From: Parietaria judaica
Taxonomy: Eukaryota; Streptophyta; Magnoliopsida; Rosales; Urticaceae
Assembly: GCA_954871525.1 (NCBI GenBank)
Contig: OX940865.1
Span: 28,132,420 to 28,196,419 of the forward strand
Direction of reading: 5' to 3'
Length of the DNA: 64,000 bases
Shown here: positions 21,813-35,103 of the stretch, in pieces
Layout: each line of letters opens with the position of its first letter
How positions within the stretch are numbered: the first letter of the stretch is position 1
Position numbers and translations under genes: made by a program
Notes under the pieces: model-generated
Database searches by the model: none
What the model was told of the DNA's origin: nothing
What the model saw: only the letters and a program-made list of their open reading frames with translations

Positions 21813-24800
21813 TCTTCATGGTCGCTTGCTCTTTTTTTCATTTTTTATTTCCTTGGTAATTCTTCTTGTGATTGTTTATGCACTTCTTAACGTGTCCATG
21901 ATACATGGGATAGTATAATTTTATATGATATCTGTACTCTCTAGAACTTCCATTTTCTCTCCCATGTCCGTCAGAATTAAATTAGTTGTGAACTATTAAA
22001 TTTGGCACAGTCACTAGTCGACCTGCTCTTCTTCTATAGAAAAATTAAGAAAATGTAGGTAATCAATAATTACACGTTCAATAATTGTTTATTACACGTT
22101 CAATAATTGTTTTGCTTTGCCTAAATTATATATATATATATATATATATAAATTAAATATATTTAAGACTAATTATTGCAATCACTTCTAATCTAATGAA
22201 ACATATCTATATGAAGAAAGATGTTTACTATCTGATGGATACAAAATTTTCACCTTAGACTTCTTCATTGAAACTTCTAAGTCTCGATGCCAAACGCGAA
22301 ATGAACGCTAATGCTGTTTGATACGGACAACCTGTTGTGGTTGTGAATATACAATTCATGTGATACCATGTTTGATAATAATGTTTGTGAGAACTTTTGG
22401 TATAAAATGATATGAGATAGTTTACTTTTGATGATGTGTCAAACCTGATTTTATTTACACCATCACATAATATGCTTTTGATATGTTAACCATGATTGCA
22501 TTTAATTTACACCGTCACATAATATTTACATGATTTATTGTAGTATTAATGTAATAATATTTTTTTTTAATTTTTTTAATGTATTATAAATTATTTTTTT
22601 AAGAAAAACATCAAATCATATTTGTTTTTTCATTTTCACAAATAAAAAACTAAAATTTGTAATCGAATAATTATTTAAAAGAATAATTGACTGTAACTAA
22701 TTAATCATAAGCTTTCTACTATATTTTCAAAGCATTATAATCTAATAACAATGTACTTAAATTATAATTTAGAAAGTACTCATATGATGTCAGTAAAAAA
22801 TTTTCAAAACTAGCCAAGGGTTAACCGTGCGATAAATCCACAAAAAAATTGTGTATAATTTTCTTTTCTTTATTCATTTTTTTTTCATAATCTTGGTGCG
22901 GTACAATGAAACTAGTATGTAGTTTTAGTATGAGAAAAAATTATTTTCAATCAGTGCAACGTTTGTCAAAATTTTCCTAACTACAAAAGCGTAAAGGCTT
23001 CGAAAATCTTTAAATTTTTTACCGACTGTAATTAAATAATCATAAGCCGTTTCTACTAGATTTTCAAAGCGTTATAATTTACTAACATTGTAATTAAATT
23101 ATAAGGTAAAAATACTCATATGGTGTCAATAAAAGTTTTCCAAAATTAGCCAAAGGCTAACCACATACGATAAATCCACAAAAAATCGTGTACCATTTTT
23201 TTTTCTTTATTCATTTTTATCATATCAATTCTTATTTTGTATCTCTCGTTATATTTATGCTTTCCGAACCGCATTTAATATTTTGTGTCATGTTTTATAT
23301 TTATTATATATATTATTTTTAATTTAAAAAATTAAAGTAATTTTTTAATGATAAACAATGGTATTTTTAATAAGTTTAAAAATGTGACACGTGACGGTTG
23401 TGGAAGAGCATATGACGGAGTCCACAAAATTAAAGTGGATAAGCTTGAAGTTGATAAGTTTTATCCATAGAAAATTATAATTATTTTTTATTACCTTGCT
23501 TAGCTAATTACTTACGTTTTTTACTTGCCTATGAAGCGTGTGTAGGGATAGATTGGTAATTTTCCCAAGAGATGTTGGCCTATATAAAGAGCTCCTACTT
23601 TGTATTAGAAACACAACAAAAATTCAAGCAAATAAACATCTTTCACACTTGCACTACTCCATCTCCCTATCATTACTCACATTTAATATCAGAGAGAGTT
23701 TTTTTTTCAACGTGAGTGGTGTGGCTTCTTACAAAGTTATTCTATTATACTTTGTGGCAAAAGTTCCAAATCTTTGGAACTAACAAAATAAGAGTTTTAC
23801 AACTTTTGCCATTTATAAAAAGAATGAGAATTTAATGTTTATTTTTAAAAAAATATTGGGTACTTATGTCGCCATTTTTTCTTATATTAATAGAAGATAA
23901 TATTAAATATAAAAAAAATAAGAAAAATATTGAGGTTTTTATTATTATTTTGTTTTGAAGTTGCTCTGTTTCATATTTATGAAAACATTTAAGAAAAAAT
24001 AATATGTCTTTTTCACAATGTTATTATATTTTTTCATATTTATATTATGGATTTCTTTGTCAATATTATTGTAGAAAAATAGATGGAATACTTTTATATC
24101 ATTGCAAAAGAATTATTATCCGACTACAACTTGAAAACACTTTTAACGCTATTATCTCTTGTATAATATAAGGACATATCCGGCAAATATTTTAATTTGT
24201 GTAGTTTATAAGTAAAACAAATTAAGTATGTAGTGTTGTAATGGATGTGTTTTTTATGATTCAATCTTAACGGTGGAAGATGAAAACAAAACATAAGTAT
24301 TTACATAAAATTATATCGCTCTAAAGTACTTATCTATTTCTATATGTATAAAAGGAAAATCTCACATTAGTGGACAATATATAGAGAAGCAAAGATTCAG
24401 CAATACTATTTTGTCAGAATTTTGAATTATTTTCATGAAAGCATGATTCGTAATTGATATTTCAGCTTCTTAATTTTTTTTATCATAAAACTTCTATTTA
24501 TTCATAAATATAGATTGTCATATATATACGAGAAGTTTTGTCAATATCAATTCATTTAACGTTACAGTTCTTAAATGCATATTAATAGATATAAATGAGT
24601 GTTTGATTGATTAGGAACGTCTTTTGTAATTCACTACAATAATATGGATGGATTAGCTGTTATAATTCAGATTTGTGTGACTTTTCGATTGCGCTGATGT
24701 TGGAACTCCATCTCTATATATTTAAAGCATAATATATATTATATTTAAAGCATAATATATTTTCCTTCCAGATTCATCTCCTCTACGCGACTTGGAATCC

Positions 24801-25754
24801 TGTCCACCAACCAACCTCTGTTGCGACATCTATGCCGTCCAAACCATTGTCGAGTCAGGTAAGTCGTTCCAAGCCTTACGTTCTACTATTTTTAATCAAA
24901 ACTCGGCATAATAACATTGCTTAACGTCATTTCTAAGGTCTATACCGACGCCGCTACCGGTGCGTAGTTGGCTATTGCGTTCAAGAAGTTTGTTGGCAGT
25001 TAACGCTTGGCGGATTTGCAATTGTGGTGGTGACTATAGTAAGTCAGACTTGGGGCCGTGACTCTGTCTTTTGCATCGAGTCCCATGTTTATAGGGCTTT
25101 CATCTACTAGAAGGAACTGATTTATTTCTTTGAATGAATCATGATTATAATTATGTAGTTAACATAATTATTTAATTTTAGTTGCTATTTAGCTTATAAT
25201 TTTGGACTTCGATGACTTTCATTAGCCAAATGCAAAGATGAGAAATATCGAAAGTACAATAATGTAATTGTTTTATAATTAGTAGATGACGCCTTCTTTG
25301 TATAAATGTTCTTTCTAGTATATTTTTCTATAAATTTTATATCTTGATATCGTACTTTTTATAATTGACGTACATCTTCTTTCGACAGATCAAGAATTTC
25401 TGGCTCTTCCTTACCTTCCAAAGCCCTTATTAATCTTACACGAGCTTCAAGAATATTAAAGAATACCACATTATTTAGATGGCAGTGTTTGATAACAAAT
25501 TTCTTATAAGTTGTGTTTGTAAATTTATGTTTTGAGTATTTGATTTTGGTCGCGATTTTGTTTTCAATTTGTATTAGCTGTTTTTTGTTATAAATTTGAG
25601 AAGCAAATATGTTAAGACATGTGTTCATCGTTTCTTTGGAAGGTTTTTGTATGTTCAATTTCTTTTGCCATTGATTGCCATTTATCAACCAAAAAGTTTT
25701 TTTTTTTTTTTTTTTTTTTTTTGCGTGTGTGCAAGATTAGCGGTTAGTTTAGTG
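21813..25754. other. Long AT-rich spacer with repeats and minor relics
   Basis: A (TA)n tract lies near 22127-22150. 22670-22860 and 23000-23190 are diverged direct repeats (shared 'ttctactatattttcaaag', 'ccacaaaaaa'). 23394-23700 has a TATA signal (CTATATAAAGAGC) and could be an LTR or a dead promoter. 24770-25080 is richer in GC with gene-like exon and splice features but is interrupted and unrecognised. No intact gene. Confidence 0.4.
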
Positions 25755-25759
25755 TACAA

Positions 25760-26328
25760 TGTGAGCTTAAACTTGACTTAGTCCGGATGACGATCAGAAC
25801 CCAGGACGAGCAGAAACACTTGCGAGGAGTCAGCTCGGGTACCGACCAGAACAAAAGAAAAGAAGGACAGCCGTTCAGCCCAGTTCGGGTGAACACATGA
25901 AGGTCCGCGTAGAAGGCAAGCTCAGCCCGGAGCATACGAGCAGATCAGCTCGGGGACAGAAAGACTGTCTGGGCAGGAAAGGGAAAGTCTACCCAGAGAG
26001 GAAACGTGTAGCTGGAGGAGCAAGCAAATCAAGTCAAATATTTGGCTAGATTATTTAGGGTAGTTTCCAGATTTAGTGCGATTCTGTTAGCTAGGGTTTT
26101 GCCTATGTGAGGCCTATATAAACCTAGCAGTGTACTCTGTAAAAAAAAAAGAGCGAGTTAAGTAGTGTCGAGTAGATTTTGAGTCCATTAAGTTTTTTGA
26201 GTTTATCTTTTTGTAATTGCATTCGATATTAATTAGAGAATTTCTTCTCCCAAATTCGTGTTCTTAAGTTTGTTTGATTCGTGGTGATTATTCGTGTTAT
26301 TCGCAGATCCTTGATTTGTGATCCAACA
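25760..26328 (+). mobile_element. Solo LTR with 5-bp target duplication (TACAA)
   Basis: The 569-bp sequence runs TGTGAGC to TCCAACA between TACAA at 25755-25759 and 26329-26333. It has a promoter-like CCTATATAAACC near 26115, about 40 bp before the probable start. No internal domain or second LTR is present. A related partial copy opens the window. Confidence 0.88.
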
Positions 26329-26333
26329 TACAA

Positions 26334-26937
26334 ATTGTTCGAATCAATAGTGTTATATTTGACCTTCTGTTTTGGTGCCCATATTTAAATGAATTATATA
26401 TCGTTCGTTTCAAGACATATTGATCCAAGCTGAAGAATTAATTTGGTTCCACTGAGTGATCCTATTATTCCTACGATTCCATGCACCAGCGGAATTACTC
26501 ATATTGAAACATGACCTAAGAAAGAATTACTTCTGAGTTCGATACGAATATAGATGTTTCAGTTAAAATATATTTTCTTTAAAAGACAAATTTCATTAAT
26601 TAACATAAAGAATGAAGATAACATGCTAGAAGTATAATTTATAGAAGAGTTGTTGGCACTATATATTGATCTATCAAATATTTTGGATATCTTTTCTGCC
26701 CGTTTCCGACTATGATTTTTCATTAAGGATCCTACATTATGTGACCATAACACGTTCGTTACTGAAATTATAGCAGTGTTCGTGATTCAACATGAAGAGT
26801 TAAAAAATAATATGTCCGAACAATTGATTTATTTATTATAAAGTACATGCGAATTCAATCTCTATGTTTCGAAGCGGAAATGACTCGGCCCGATGTGCCG
26901 ATATGGATTCTCTCTTCCAAAAATAGAAGAGTGTTGT
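26334..26937. other. Intergenic, nothing recognised
   Basis: AT-rich spacer with no open frame or matched repeat. Confidence 0.4.
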
Positions 26938-28205
26938 GGATTTTCTACGCAAGTATACGTATCGAAAACAAGTAATATAATGATAAGAAAAATCAATCCC
27001 ACGGAGAATTGTTTACTATTATAATTTCTAAGTACTAGTCTTTTATCACATTAATTTTATCTAAACAATTAAATTTTACAAACGATTAACTAATTAACTA
27101 ATGGAAAATAAAAACTAAAAATGAAAGGTTTAGACAAACAGAGAAATATAGGATCACAATCATTTCTCACACTTCACCCGATTCTTCATATCATTCCTTT
27201 GATCGTCAAATTGCTACAAGTTGTTAACCAAGACCCCTAATGCATCAAAAAGAACTCTTCCGATATTCAATTCGAGTTATCTTTCCTAACTAATTCACCA
27301 TATTCCTATGTGAATTAAATTACGAATGATTCATTAAGCATGTTTTCTTAACGGGTTACACATGTTACATAGGTATATTCATATCCTACATAAACTCAAG
27401 ATTTCCATCATAGATCACGTGCCATCCTATCTACGGCTAAACACAAATTTCCTTTTCTCAAAGTTCCTAAGGTTTACCAAATCAATTTAATTGGTAATCA
27501 AGCAATTAAAAGCATGAAGAAAAGGATAGAATAAACAAACTTAAGCAATTGTCATTAATCAAAGAAACGATAATCCAACACAAGCTACATGTGAGTTCCG
27601 ATTGCAATCCTACGAACGGTTTAGCTCATGATGAATCTAGAGCATAAACAAATCACAAATAGAAACATTGTAGCGAAAGAAATTCAGCAAAAGAAGATGA
27701 TACTAATGGAGAGCATCTCTGAAGCTCTTCGTCTCCACCGTTCTGCACAAAACTCGATCTCCAATGGCGTTCTTCGCGTTTCCTAGCCTCTTGTGATGAT
27801 TTTGTCTCCCAAAATTCGTCACTTAATCCCTCTTTATGATTCTCTTATATAGCCTCCTCATTAGGTTAAGATTAGGCTAAAAAAAAACTCAATTCGCGAA
27901 ACTGTGGTGCTGGGGCACCGGAATTGCTGTGCTGGGGCACCGCGTGAATTCTGAGCTTCTTGCTGGGGCACAAAAAATCTGTGCCGCGGCACCAAGCTGC
28001 TGCCTGGTATTCTCAATTTCAAATATTCGGGTATGTAAAACTTCGTCCAATTGACTTGATTCATCTTAATCTTCATTTAAATCAGAATCCACTCATGTAA
28101 CTCCTAAAACAAACAAAAAAACTAAAAGAAACACATTAAATGGCTATTGTATAAACGAAACGCTAAGTGAAAGTGCTCGATTTATCGGTATAAAATTGAC
28201 TCATC
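26938..28205 (-). repeat. LTR-like block, inverted partner of 37846-38525
   Basis: Reading on the minus strand from TGATGAGTCAATTTTATACC, the block matches 37846-38525 on the plus strand over several hundred bases (shared 'ataaatcgagcactttcac', 'tggtgccgcggcac', 'gaacgccattggagatcgag'). The far end ('ctacgcaagtatacg', 'cccacggagaatt') resembles LTRs of large plant Gypsy elements. No target duplication was found, so boundaries are approximate. Confidence 0.55.
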
Positions 28206-29536
28206 ATCAAGGAGAGCAGAAGCACAAGGAACATCTTGGTATTAAGGAAGTGTATATTGTTTTTCATTGACTTTGAAATGAGAAAGTTGTCTTATGTATG
28301 AATGAATGGAAAAGACAGTAATATTTATAGGGAAACATTTAATTGAATCACTTAATATACTTTGAATTAAGACAAATTGAATTATATTTCTTGAGATATT
28401 ACTTTAAAAAAGTCCTCCATGTACCATTAATTCTTTGTGGGCTCTGATATTGATCGAGGTGAAATTATGATTAGATGTTAGATTTGATCCGAATACTTTG
28501 ATATGACCAAAACGACACCCAATTCGAAAACAACAGAAATGGAATATGGAAAGGCAAAAACACTTTCACAAATGACTTATTAACATCAGACGTGATGTAA
28601 ATAAGTTTGGGTCGTTCATAAATGATTTTGGGTCCAAACATGTCGAACAAAATTTAAACGACTAAATAACGGATAAAAACGGCTCGAGCATGATAACACG
28701 ATAGAACTCAATTAGACACGATTATAGAATATTCATTCTATACATTTCATATGGATTATTAAGTGGTCTAATACTAATTATACATAGGTTAAATAGGTCA
28801 ACGTACAACAAATACAATCTTTAAATGAAGCGGGTTTGAGTCTCATTATCTAACACGATTAGTAAACATGATGGTTTTGTGTCTGCATAAAATATATTAA
28901 AACGATTAAAACACAATACGAACACGACACGAAACACAAATGACCATCCTAATAATTTCTATTATTAATTAGATTATCCATGACAGTGGTATGACTCCAA
29001 AGTCTTTAAGTCAACTCACCCTTTGGTCAATATTGATATATGACTTAATAAAGCCACAACTACTCACTAATCAATTACTTATTTGAGCCCTGCCGACTTG
29101 AATAATTGAGGGCAAAAATGTATAATCGCCAAGTGCACCTCTTTTCTTTCAGAACGAAGATCTTGAAGAAAAATAAAATTAAATGCAAAAAAATAATTTT
29201 TGCATTATTGCAAAAAATTGACATAGTTTTGTTTTATTAGCTTACTTTCCGTTATTTATTTATTTATTTATTCAGTTTACGCTTCACTCAGTTAAGTAGT
29301 TATCAGCATTTTTTTATTATGTAATATTTATCAGAGTTTGTATAATTATAAATATTAATGTTAAAAAGAAAAGAAAAGTGGAGACTGGGGGGTACTAATT
29401 ATGGATAATAATACAAGACCAATATTAGAAGATAGTAATATTAATTCAATACCTTTCGAAATTTAGGATAAACGAATAAAACCGACGTAAAACAAGAACG
29501 ATTCCAAAAACCGTTGAAGTCGTACACAGCAAGAAG
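28206..29536. other. AT-rich spacer, nothing recognised
   Basis: No coding frame and no repeat that I could pair within the window. Confidence 0.4.
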
Positions 29537-30780
29537 CGGCATTCAGGAGAACTATTTATTTGACCTTTGATGGGAGATGTGAACGTTTATAAGCAAGATA
29601 TTTTTATGTCGTTTGTATTTTTGACTGTCGTTTCTTCTCTTAAATAGATTGTCGTTTCTACCTATCACTAAATTAATGAGATATTCATGCTTTTTTCTTC
29701 ATTATTTAGTCCTTTTTTTTACTCTTTTTTTTTATTAAAAAAAAACTCTTTTTTTTTTTATTCTCAATGGAATCACTTAAATGAATATAAAAAAAACACG
29801 TCATTACATGAGCTTATTACAGTAAAACCTCTATAAATTAATACTCGATAAATTAATAGTTGCGATTAAATAATATTTTTGTCTAGTCCCGACTCGGGCC
29901 TAACTAGCTAAATTAATAATTCGCTAGATTTATAAGATAATAATTTTTGTAGAAAGTATATAGGTCTCAAGTGATATATAAATTAATAATTCAATATAAA
30001 TTATTACATAAATAATTATAAAATCACTATAACTAAAATATAACATATATAATTATGAAATCACATTAAATAAAAAGATAACATGCATCACTAATCATAT
30101 AGTATTCTGAAAATATGATTCTATAGTAATTTGTTTCTTCTTGAAATTGATTCATTCTTGAACTTCATCACTAAGCTTGCGAAGAGCATTTGAAGGTTAG
30201 GTGTCGTATTCTCGTATTATGGGTTTCAAATTGAGTTTTCTACACTAAATCAACATTTTGTATACAACATTGCTAGAGATATGCATCTAAGTCTAAAGCT
30301 TGAATACAACAATCATTATTATAACTTTAATCGTCACTACTCTAAATTATTCATCTTTAATATCATCAGACTCTTTAATATTTTTTATATTGATACTCTA
30401 ATAAAATCTTTTTAAATCATAATAGTCTCTCTTGATATTTTAATATTGATACTTTAATATTCTCGATATAAAAAATTGAAATAATTTTTTTGTTGCTAAA
30501 GATGGTTATATAATAGTTATTAATAATTTTTCTTCATTAATATATAAATTAATACATTTTTAATTTATATGTTAATTAATAATCCGATAAGATAATATTT
30601 TTTGCCGGTCCCAACAATATTAATTTATAGAGGTTTTACTGTACTTACTAATTTAGTGATAAGTAGAAACGACAATCAAAGAGAAGCAAATATCTTCTCT
30701 TTGATACAAACGACATGAAAATATGTTCCTTATAAATGTCCACCTTTCACATCAAAGATGAAATAAATAGTTCCTTGGAG
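29537..30780. mobile_element. Foldback element split by an Emigrant-type insertion
   Basis: About 130 bp at the left (29537-29680) recur inverted at the right (30650-30780), including 'ctatttatt', 'tatgtcgtttgta' and 'tgtcgtttctac'. The central part is occupied by the later pogo-type element. One arm recurs at 49920-50020. Confidence 0.65.
29820..30641. mobile_element. Emigrant/pogo-type (Tc1-mariner) element
   Basis: The 822-bp element has inverted ends beginning CAGTAAAACCTCTATAA, the known end of Arabidopsis Emigrant MITEs, and a TA on each side as in Tc1/mariner. There is no transposase frame. Related decayed copies are at 1555-1705 and 8821-10930. Confidence 0.9.
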
Positions 30781-32530
30781 TTTCACAATTCAATAATGTT
30801 CGTTAATCAATGATCAATATGAACTTCAAAGATATCATTATTTTTAAAATCATCACACAATTCAACTTTTGATTCAAGCTCAGAAGCAAATATCTATCTT
30901 CTTAGTTTTAATTTTCGTAAATAAAAAAAAAATCAAATATTTCCATCTTGAACGTCTTTCTACTTTATAGTGCAAAAACCATCCTGTTTAATCGAGAAAA
31001 TTGGTAGGACCCAAACCGATAATCAATTTAATTTCTTTTTTTGGACAGAGTATTCAATTCCTTATGTTTTCAAGATAGAGGCGCAAAAGAAAAATAAATA
31101 GAAATTAACAGACAAATGTAGAAAGTAAAGCATATAGAAATTCAAATAAATGCTCCGACATTCGGAGAATTTCAAGGGACACTCACAAGAAACTGGCTAA
31201 GAAGTACGAAAGAGATAGCGTGCCGACGAAGGAGTTCCAAATAAACGTCGTAGTATCAGAGCTGAGTGATATTTTTACATGTTGCGCCAACTCTAGCTTC
31301 TCAGTGGCTTTCTCAGTCGCAGGCACATTCTTACTGAAGATTGACCATTGTTCCTGCCAGAATCTAATAAAATTAAATATAAATATATATATATGCGCGC
31401 GCATGTTAATCAAAGAAGTAAAACAAGAGAGCCTTTTATAGGTCAAACAGAGTTTGCAGCAGAGAAACAAAGAAGGTACCGTTGTCGATATCTTATCGAT
31501 GGTATGATTTTACCGGTTTATCAATGGGTAACGACTTTATTGATATATATTTCATAACAATTTATCAACAAGATACTTATCGATCAAATTTAACTAGTAA
31601 CCGGTTGTTATTGATAGGTTCACCTACAATTTTTTCTTAAAAAAAAAAGAACTAACGGAAAAGTAGAGGAGGTTTACTGATCCGCCAAAAAAAAAGCAAA
31701 CTAAGGAAATACGATGTTTTTACACAGTTCAATATAAACTCATATCGCATTCTCTCTCTACACACGCATTACAGAACATCTTTTATATATATAAAGAGAG
31801 AAATAGCAGCATAAGTACATAAGTTTTTTTCCAAGAGTATTCATGTTGTTATACATGAGCATTTACATAATGTACACACATATAATCAGCATTCTCAAAC
31901 CCCTAAGCTTGATTGGGGATTAGAGTTTATTTTACTTTATTTATTCTTCAAAACCCTCTATATACCTACAGAAAGAAAAAGCATAAACTTTTAATAAATA
32001 TATTGAGTATTTATCAATAATTTAATATAATTTGATAATATTAAATATTAGATATCGTCTTGGCACAACTGTTGGATATAAATATTGTTAAAGATTAGAT
32101 AGTGAAAGTCTCTCTAGAAACACTAATCCTTGTATCCCTGAAACATCCCAATCCAATCTCACGTCACGCGTACTTTACTACGCGTCGGAATTGACAATAA
32201 TGGCGTCAGCTCATGCTCGTGCTCGATATCTCCGTCACTTCCGATGCTCTCGATCTTTGCACCCTTCAAACGATGGCGCCAACATTTGCAGGGCCGCGAA
32301 TGGCAGCACTCCAGCAGCAATTTGCACAGAACCTGCACGCAAGACGAACAAGATTTATTAGTCAAGACCAAATGAGAGAAACACATCGATCTCGAAAACC
32401 TAGTTTTAAGCAATAATAAACTAAAGAGATTGTTAAACGTCATACCATTACAAAATTATCCCTCTCGGTTTTATCGCCACTATAGGCGATCATTGATACT
32501 ATCCTCGGATGACAACTCGGAAGTAGTGCG
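30781..32530. other. Spacer with two unassigned coding-like patches
   Basis: Minus-strand 31183-31365 reads QEQWSIFSKNVPATEKATEK and beyond to a stop. Minus-strand 32159-32340 follows a good splice acceptor (GCAG/GTTCTGTGC) and ends in KVRVT. Both look like gene 3' ends, but I recognise neither, and no upstream exons are visible. Confidence 0.3.
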
Positions 32531-33029
32531 TCTACAATTTTGGTGTCTTAAGTTTTGTAAAATCAGTTCTAGAAAAATACGAAATTTCAAATATAACGTA
32601 CAATTATACATTAGTTTAATGCAAAATATTTGTTTCGAACAAATTTTAATATACTTAATGACTTTTTATAAAGAAACGTAAAATTAAAAAGTTACAGATA
32701 AATATTATATATTTCTAATGGGTGTTTATTTATAAATTTTAGACAAAAAATGAGTGAGTTATGCCAAAAATATGAAAGATGTGATGTGAAATAATATTTC
32801 ATATTTTTGGCATAACTCACTCATTTTTTGTCTAAAATTTATAAATAAACACCCGTTGGAAAGATAAAAAATTTATCTACAACTTTTTAGTTTTAGGTTT
32901 CATCATAAAAAGTCATTAAGTATATTAAAATTGACTCGAAACAAATATTATGCATTAAACTAATGTCCAGTTTTACGTTGTAATTAAAATTTCATATTTT
33001 ACAAAACTTAAAAAACCAAAGTTGTAGAT
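32531..33029. repeat. Large near-perfect inverted repeat (hairpin)
   Basis: The arms 32531-32777 and 32797-33029 are imperfect inverted copies around a loop of about 19 bp. The inner arm of about 60 bp ('gacaaaaaatgagtgagtta' and neighbours) is almost identical. A third partial arm follows at 33070-33115. Transcription would give a long hairpin RNA. Confidence 0.8.
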
Positions 33030-34290
33030 CTATCTCTTATCTTTCTAACCATAGGTCGTGCATGAAAGTTGGACAAAAAATGAGTGAGTTATGTCAAAAT
33101 TACGAAAAGTGTACACATAAAGGAGGATAACTCTCTAACGGTCAACTAACGGAAAAAGCGAAAATATCTAACGGATCAAACATTATGTACATTAGCCGCT
33201 AAAAATCAACATTAGGTACATAATCCGCAGAAGATCAAACATTAGGTACACAGTTTACCCTTACTTTAATCATCATTAAATAAATTAAGTACCCTACTTT
33301 CTCTCTATAAATGGCTAATTTTTTGACATAAATAGTTTCATAGAAATGAGTATATATATATATGTATATATATTTATATAAATATATAAATATATATTTC
33401 ATTATAGTGTCGCTGATGATTCTTGGGCTTCAAGCACGCCATGCCTCACATCGAATTTTCCATGCAACGTCACTTCCCGTTACTATTTTTTAAAACTCTT
33501 TTTATTATTACAACGTTCAGATTCTATGGCTATTATTTTATTTTATTTTTAAATGAAAAAACTAGGCCGTTGGTGTTGGGAGATGAGAATTCTCTCCATA
33601 AATGAGAATAAGCACCATTAAAGAGAATAATCTCCATTAATATGTATCTCATATAATCGGTAAGTTTCCTTTTATAAAATATCTCAATCGCATTAACTCC
33701 TATATTGATTAGTCAACTATATTAACTACACACGATGCTATAATCAATATTGTGAATCAATCGCATAAACTCACTTAGGTCCGTAAAAGGTCAAATCCCA
33801 ATCTTTGAGTACTTATACCGCAAAGGTTCTAACAGTTGGGTCATTGAATCCAACGGCCACGATTAAATGGTCGTTAGGCAATTTAGTCCGGATCCGGGTA
33901 AACCAAAACTTAAAAGTTACATCATGAGTATATTTTATTTCATTTTTTATATTTAGAAAGTATATTCTATTACTAGTATTTTATATGGGGATTCAAAGAA
34001 AAAAAATCGTTGATGTTAGAGATAATAAACGACAGAAAACGACATAAAGATTGTTAAAGACTACCAGGAAAAAGAAAAAAAAACGACAACAAATATTTTC
34101 TAAGACATAACTCGAATAAGGCAGGAAAAGTTGGATCAATGATAAAAGAATACGACATAAAATTGTTTCATACATTTATTCACCGTCCAAATCCAATTTT
34201 TTTATACTCTCAAAAGCATTTTTTTTGGAAGAAAACGGTGAATTTCATTAATAATGGTACCTTAAATCTCTTTGGATATTTTATCGAGCT
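33030..34290. other. AT-rich spacer
   Basis: 33120-33290 has 'acattaggtacataatccg'-type repeats shared loosely with 8510-8820. A TA/TATATA tract lies at 33348-33400. No gene is seen. Confidence 0.4.
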
Positions 34291-34653
34291 ACACCGGGTA
34301 AGTATAAGACCAAAAGTCCGGCGTCCCCTCGGGTAGACGAGATTTAACTAAAACATTAGCTACTTCGTTACAACGTCTAGGGATCCATCGAAACTTCCCC
34401 GTCGATGCGACTTTCTTTAGCAAGTTTTCGATGCTTCGAATAATGGGTCCTTGCAAGCAATTGAAAGCTTTCTCATTTACTAGATGAATAGCTCGGATAC
34501 AATCGGATTCCACCATAGAGACTTACTGATGTAGAGCGAATACGAAGAACACGAAGAACACGTCTTTGCGAGAATAAACTCGACTTCACAAGCTAAAGCT
34601 CGATTTTTAATTCATAATCAACTGCATTACATGGTCTTGAAATACAATATATA

Positions 34654-34968
34654 TGAGCATACAAGCGTTGAAATTGACCATGCAGATTCATCATGATATA
34701 TTTAGTTCCTTTTATATCTTAATAATCATTTATTTGAGTTGATTATGCATTATTTGCATGAATCTCTACTCATTTAATATTCATTCGATTGGTTTTATAA
34801 TAGGAATAATAGGTAGTCCTTTTTTATGAACTTATTTCCTATATATATTGTATTTCAAGACCATGTAATGCAGTTGATTATGAATTAAAAATTGAGCTTT
34901 AGCTTGTGAAGTCGAGTTTATTCTCGCAAAGACGTGTTCTTCGTGTTCTTCGTATTCGCTCTACATCA
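34654..34968 (+). repeat. TRIM left LTR
   Basis: It is 315 bp, with TG..CA ends, and almost identical to the right LTR, so insertion was recent. Confidence 0.9.
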
Positions 34969-35103
34969 GTTGGTATCAAAGCCAACCGTTTCTGTGCAGA
35001 GGCACCGAAGAAACGGGTTGTTCGAGACGCTTTCGTAGAGGATATGGTGAGACGATAAGAGGTCAACGGATTCCGTGCTCAGGTGGAATTGCTGATCCGT
35101 CAG

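Noticed and set aside
24770..25080. A gene around the GC-richer patch with a GGTAAGTC donor
   Set aside because: The reading frames are interrupted, and no family motif or start was found.
31183..32443. A two-exon gene on the minus strand built from the 32.3-kb and 31.3-kb patches
   Set aside because: The 32.3-kb patch already ends in a stop codon, there are no upstream exons, and neither piece is recognisable; noted only as coding-like patches.
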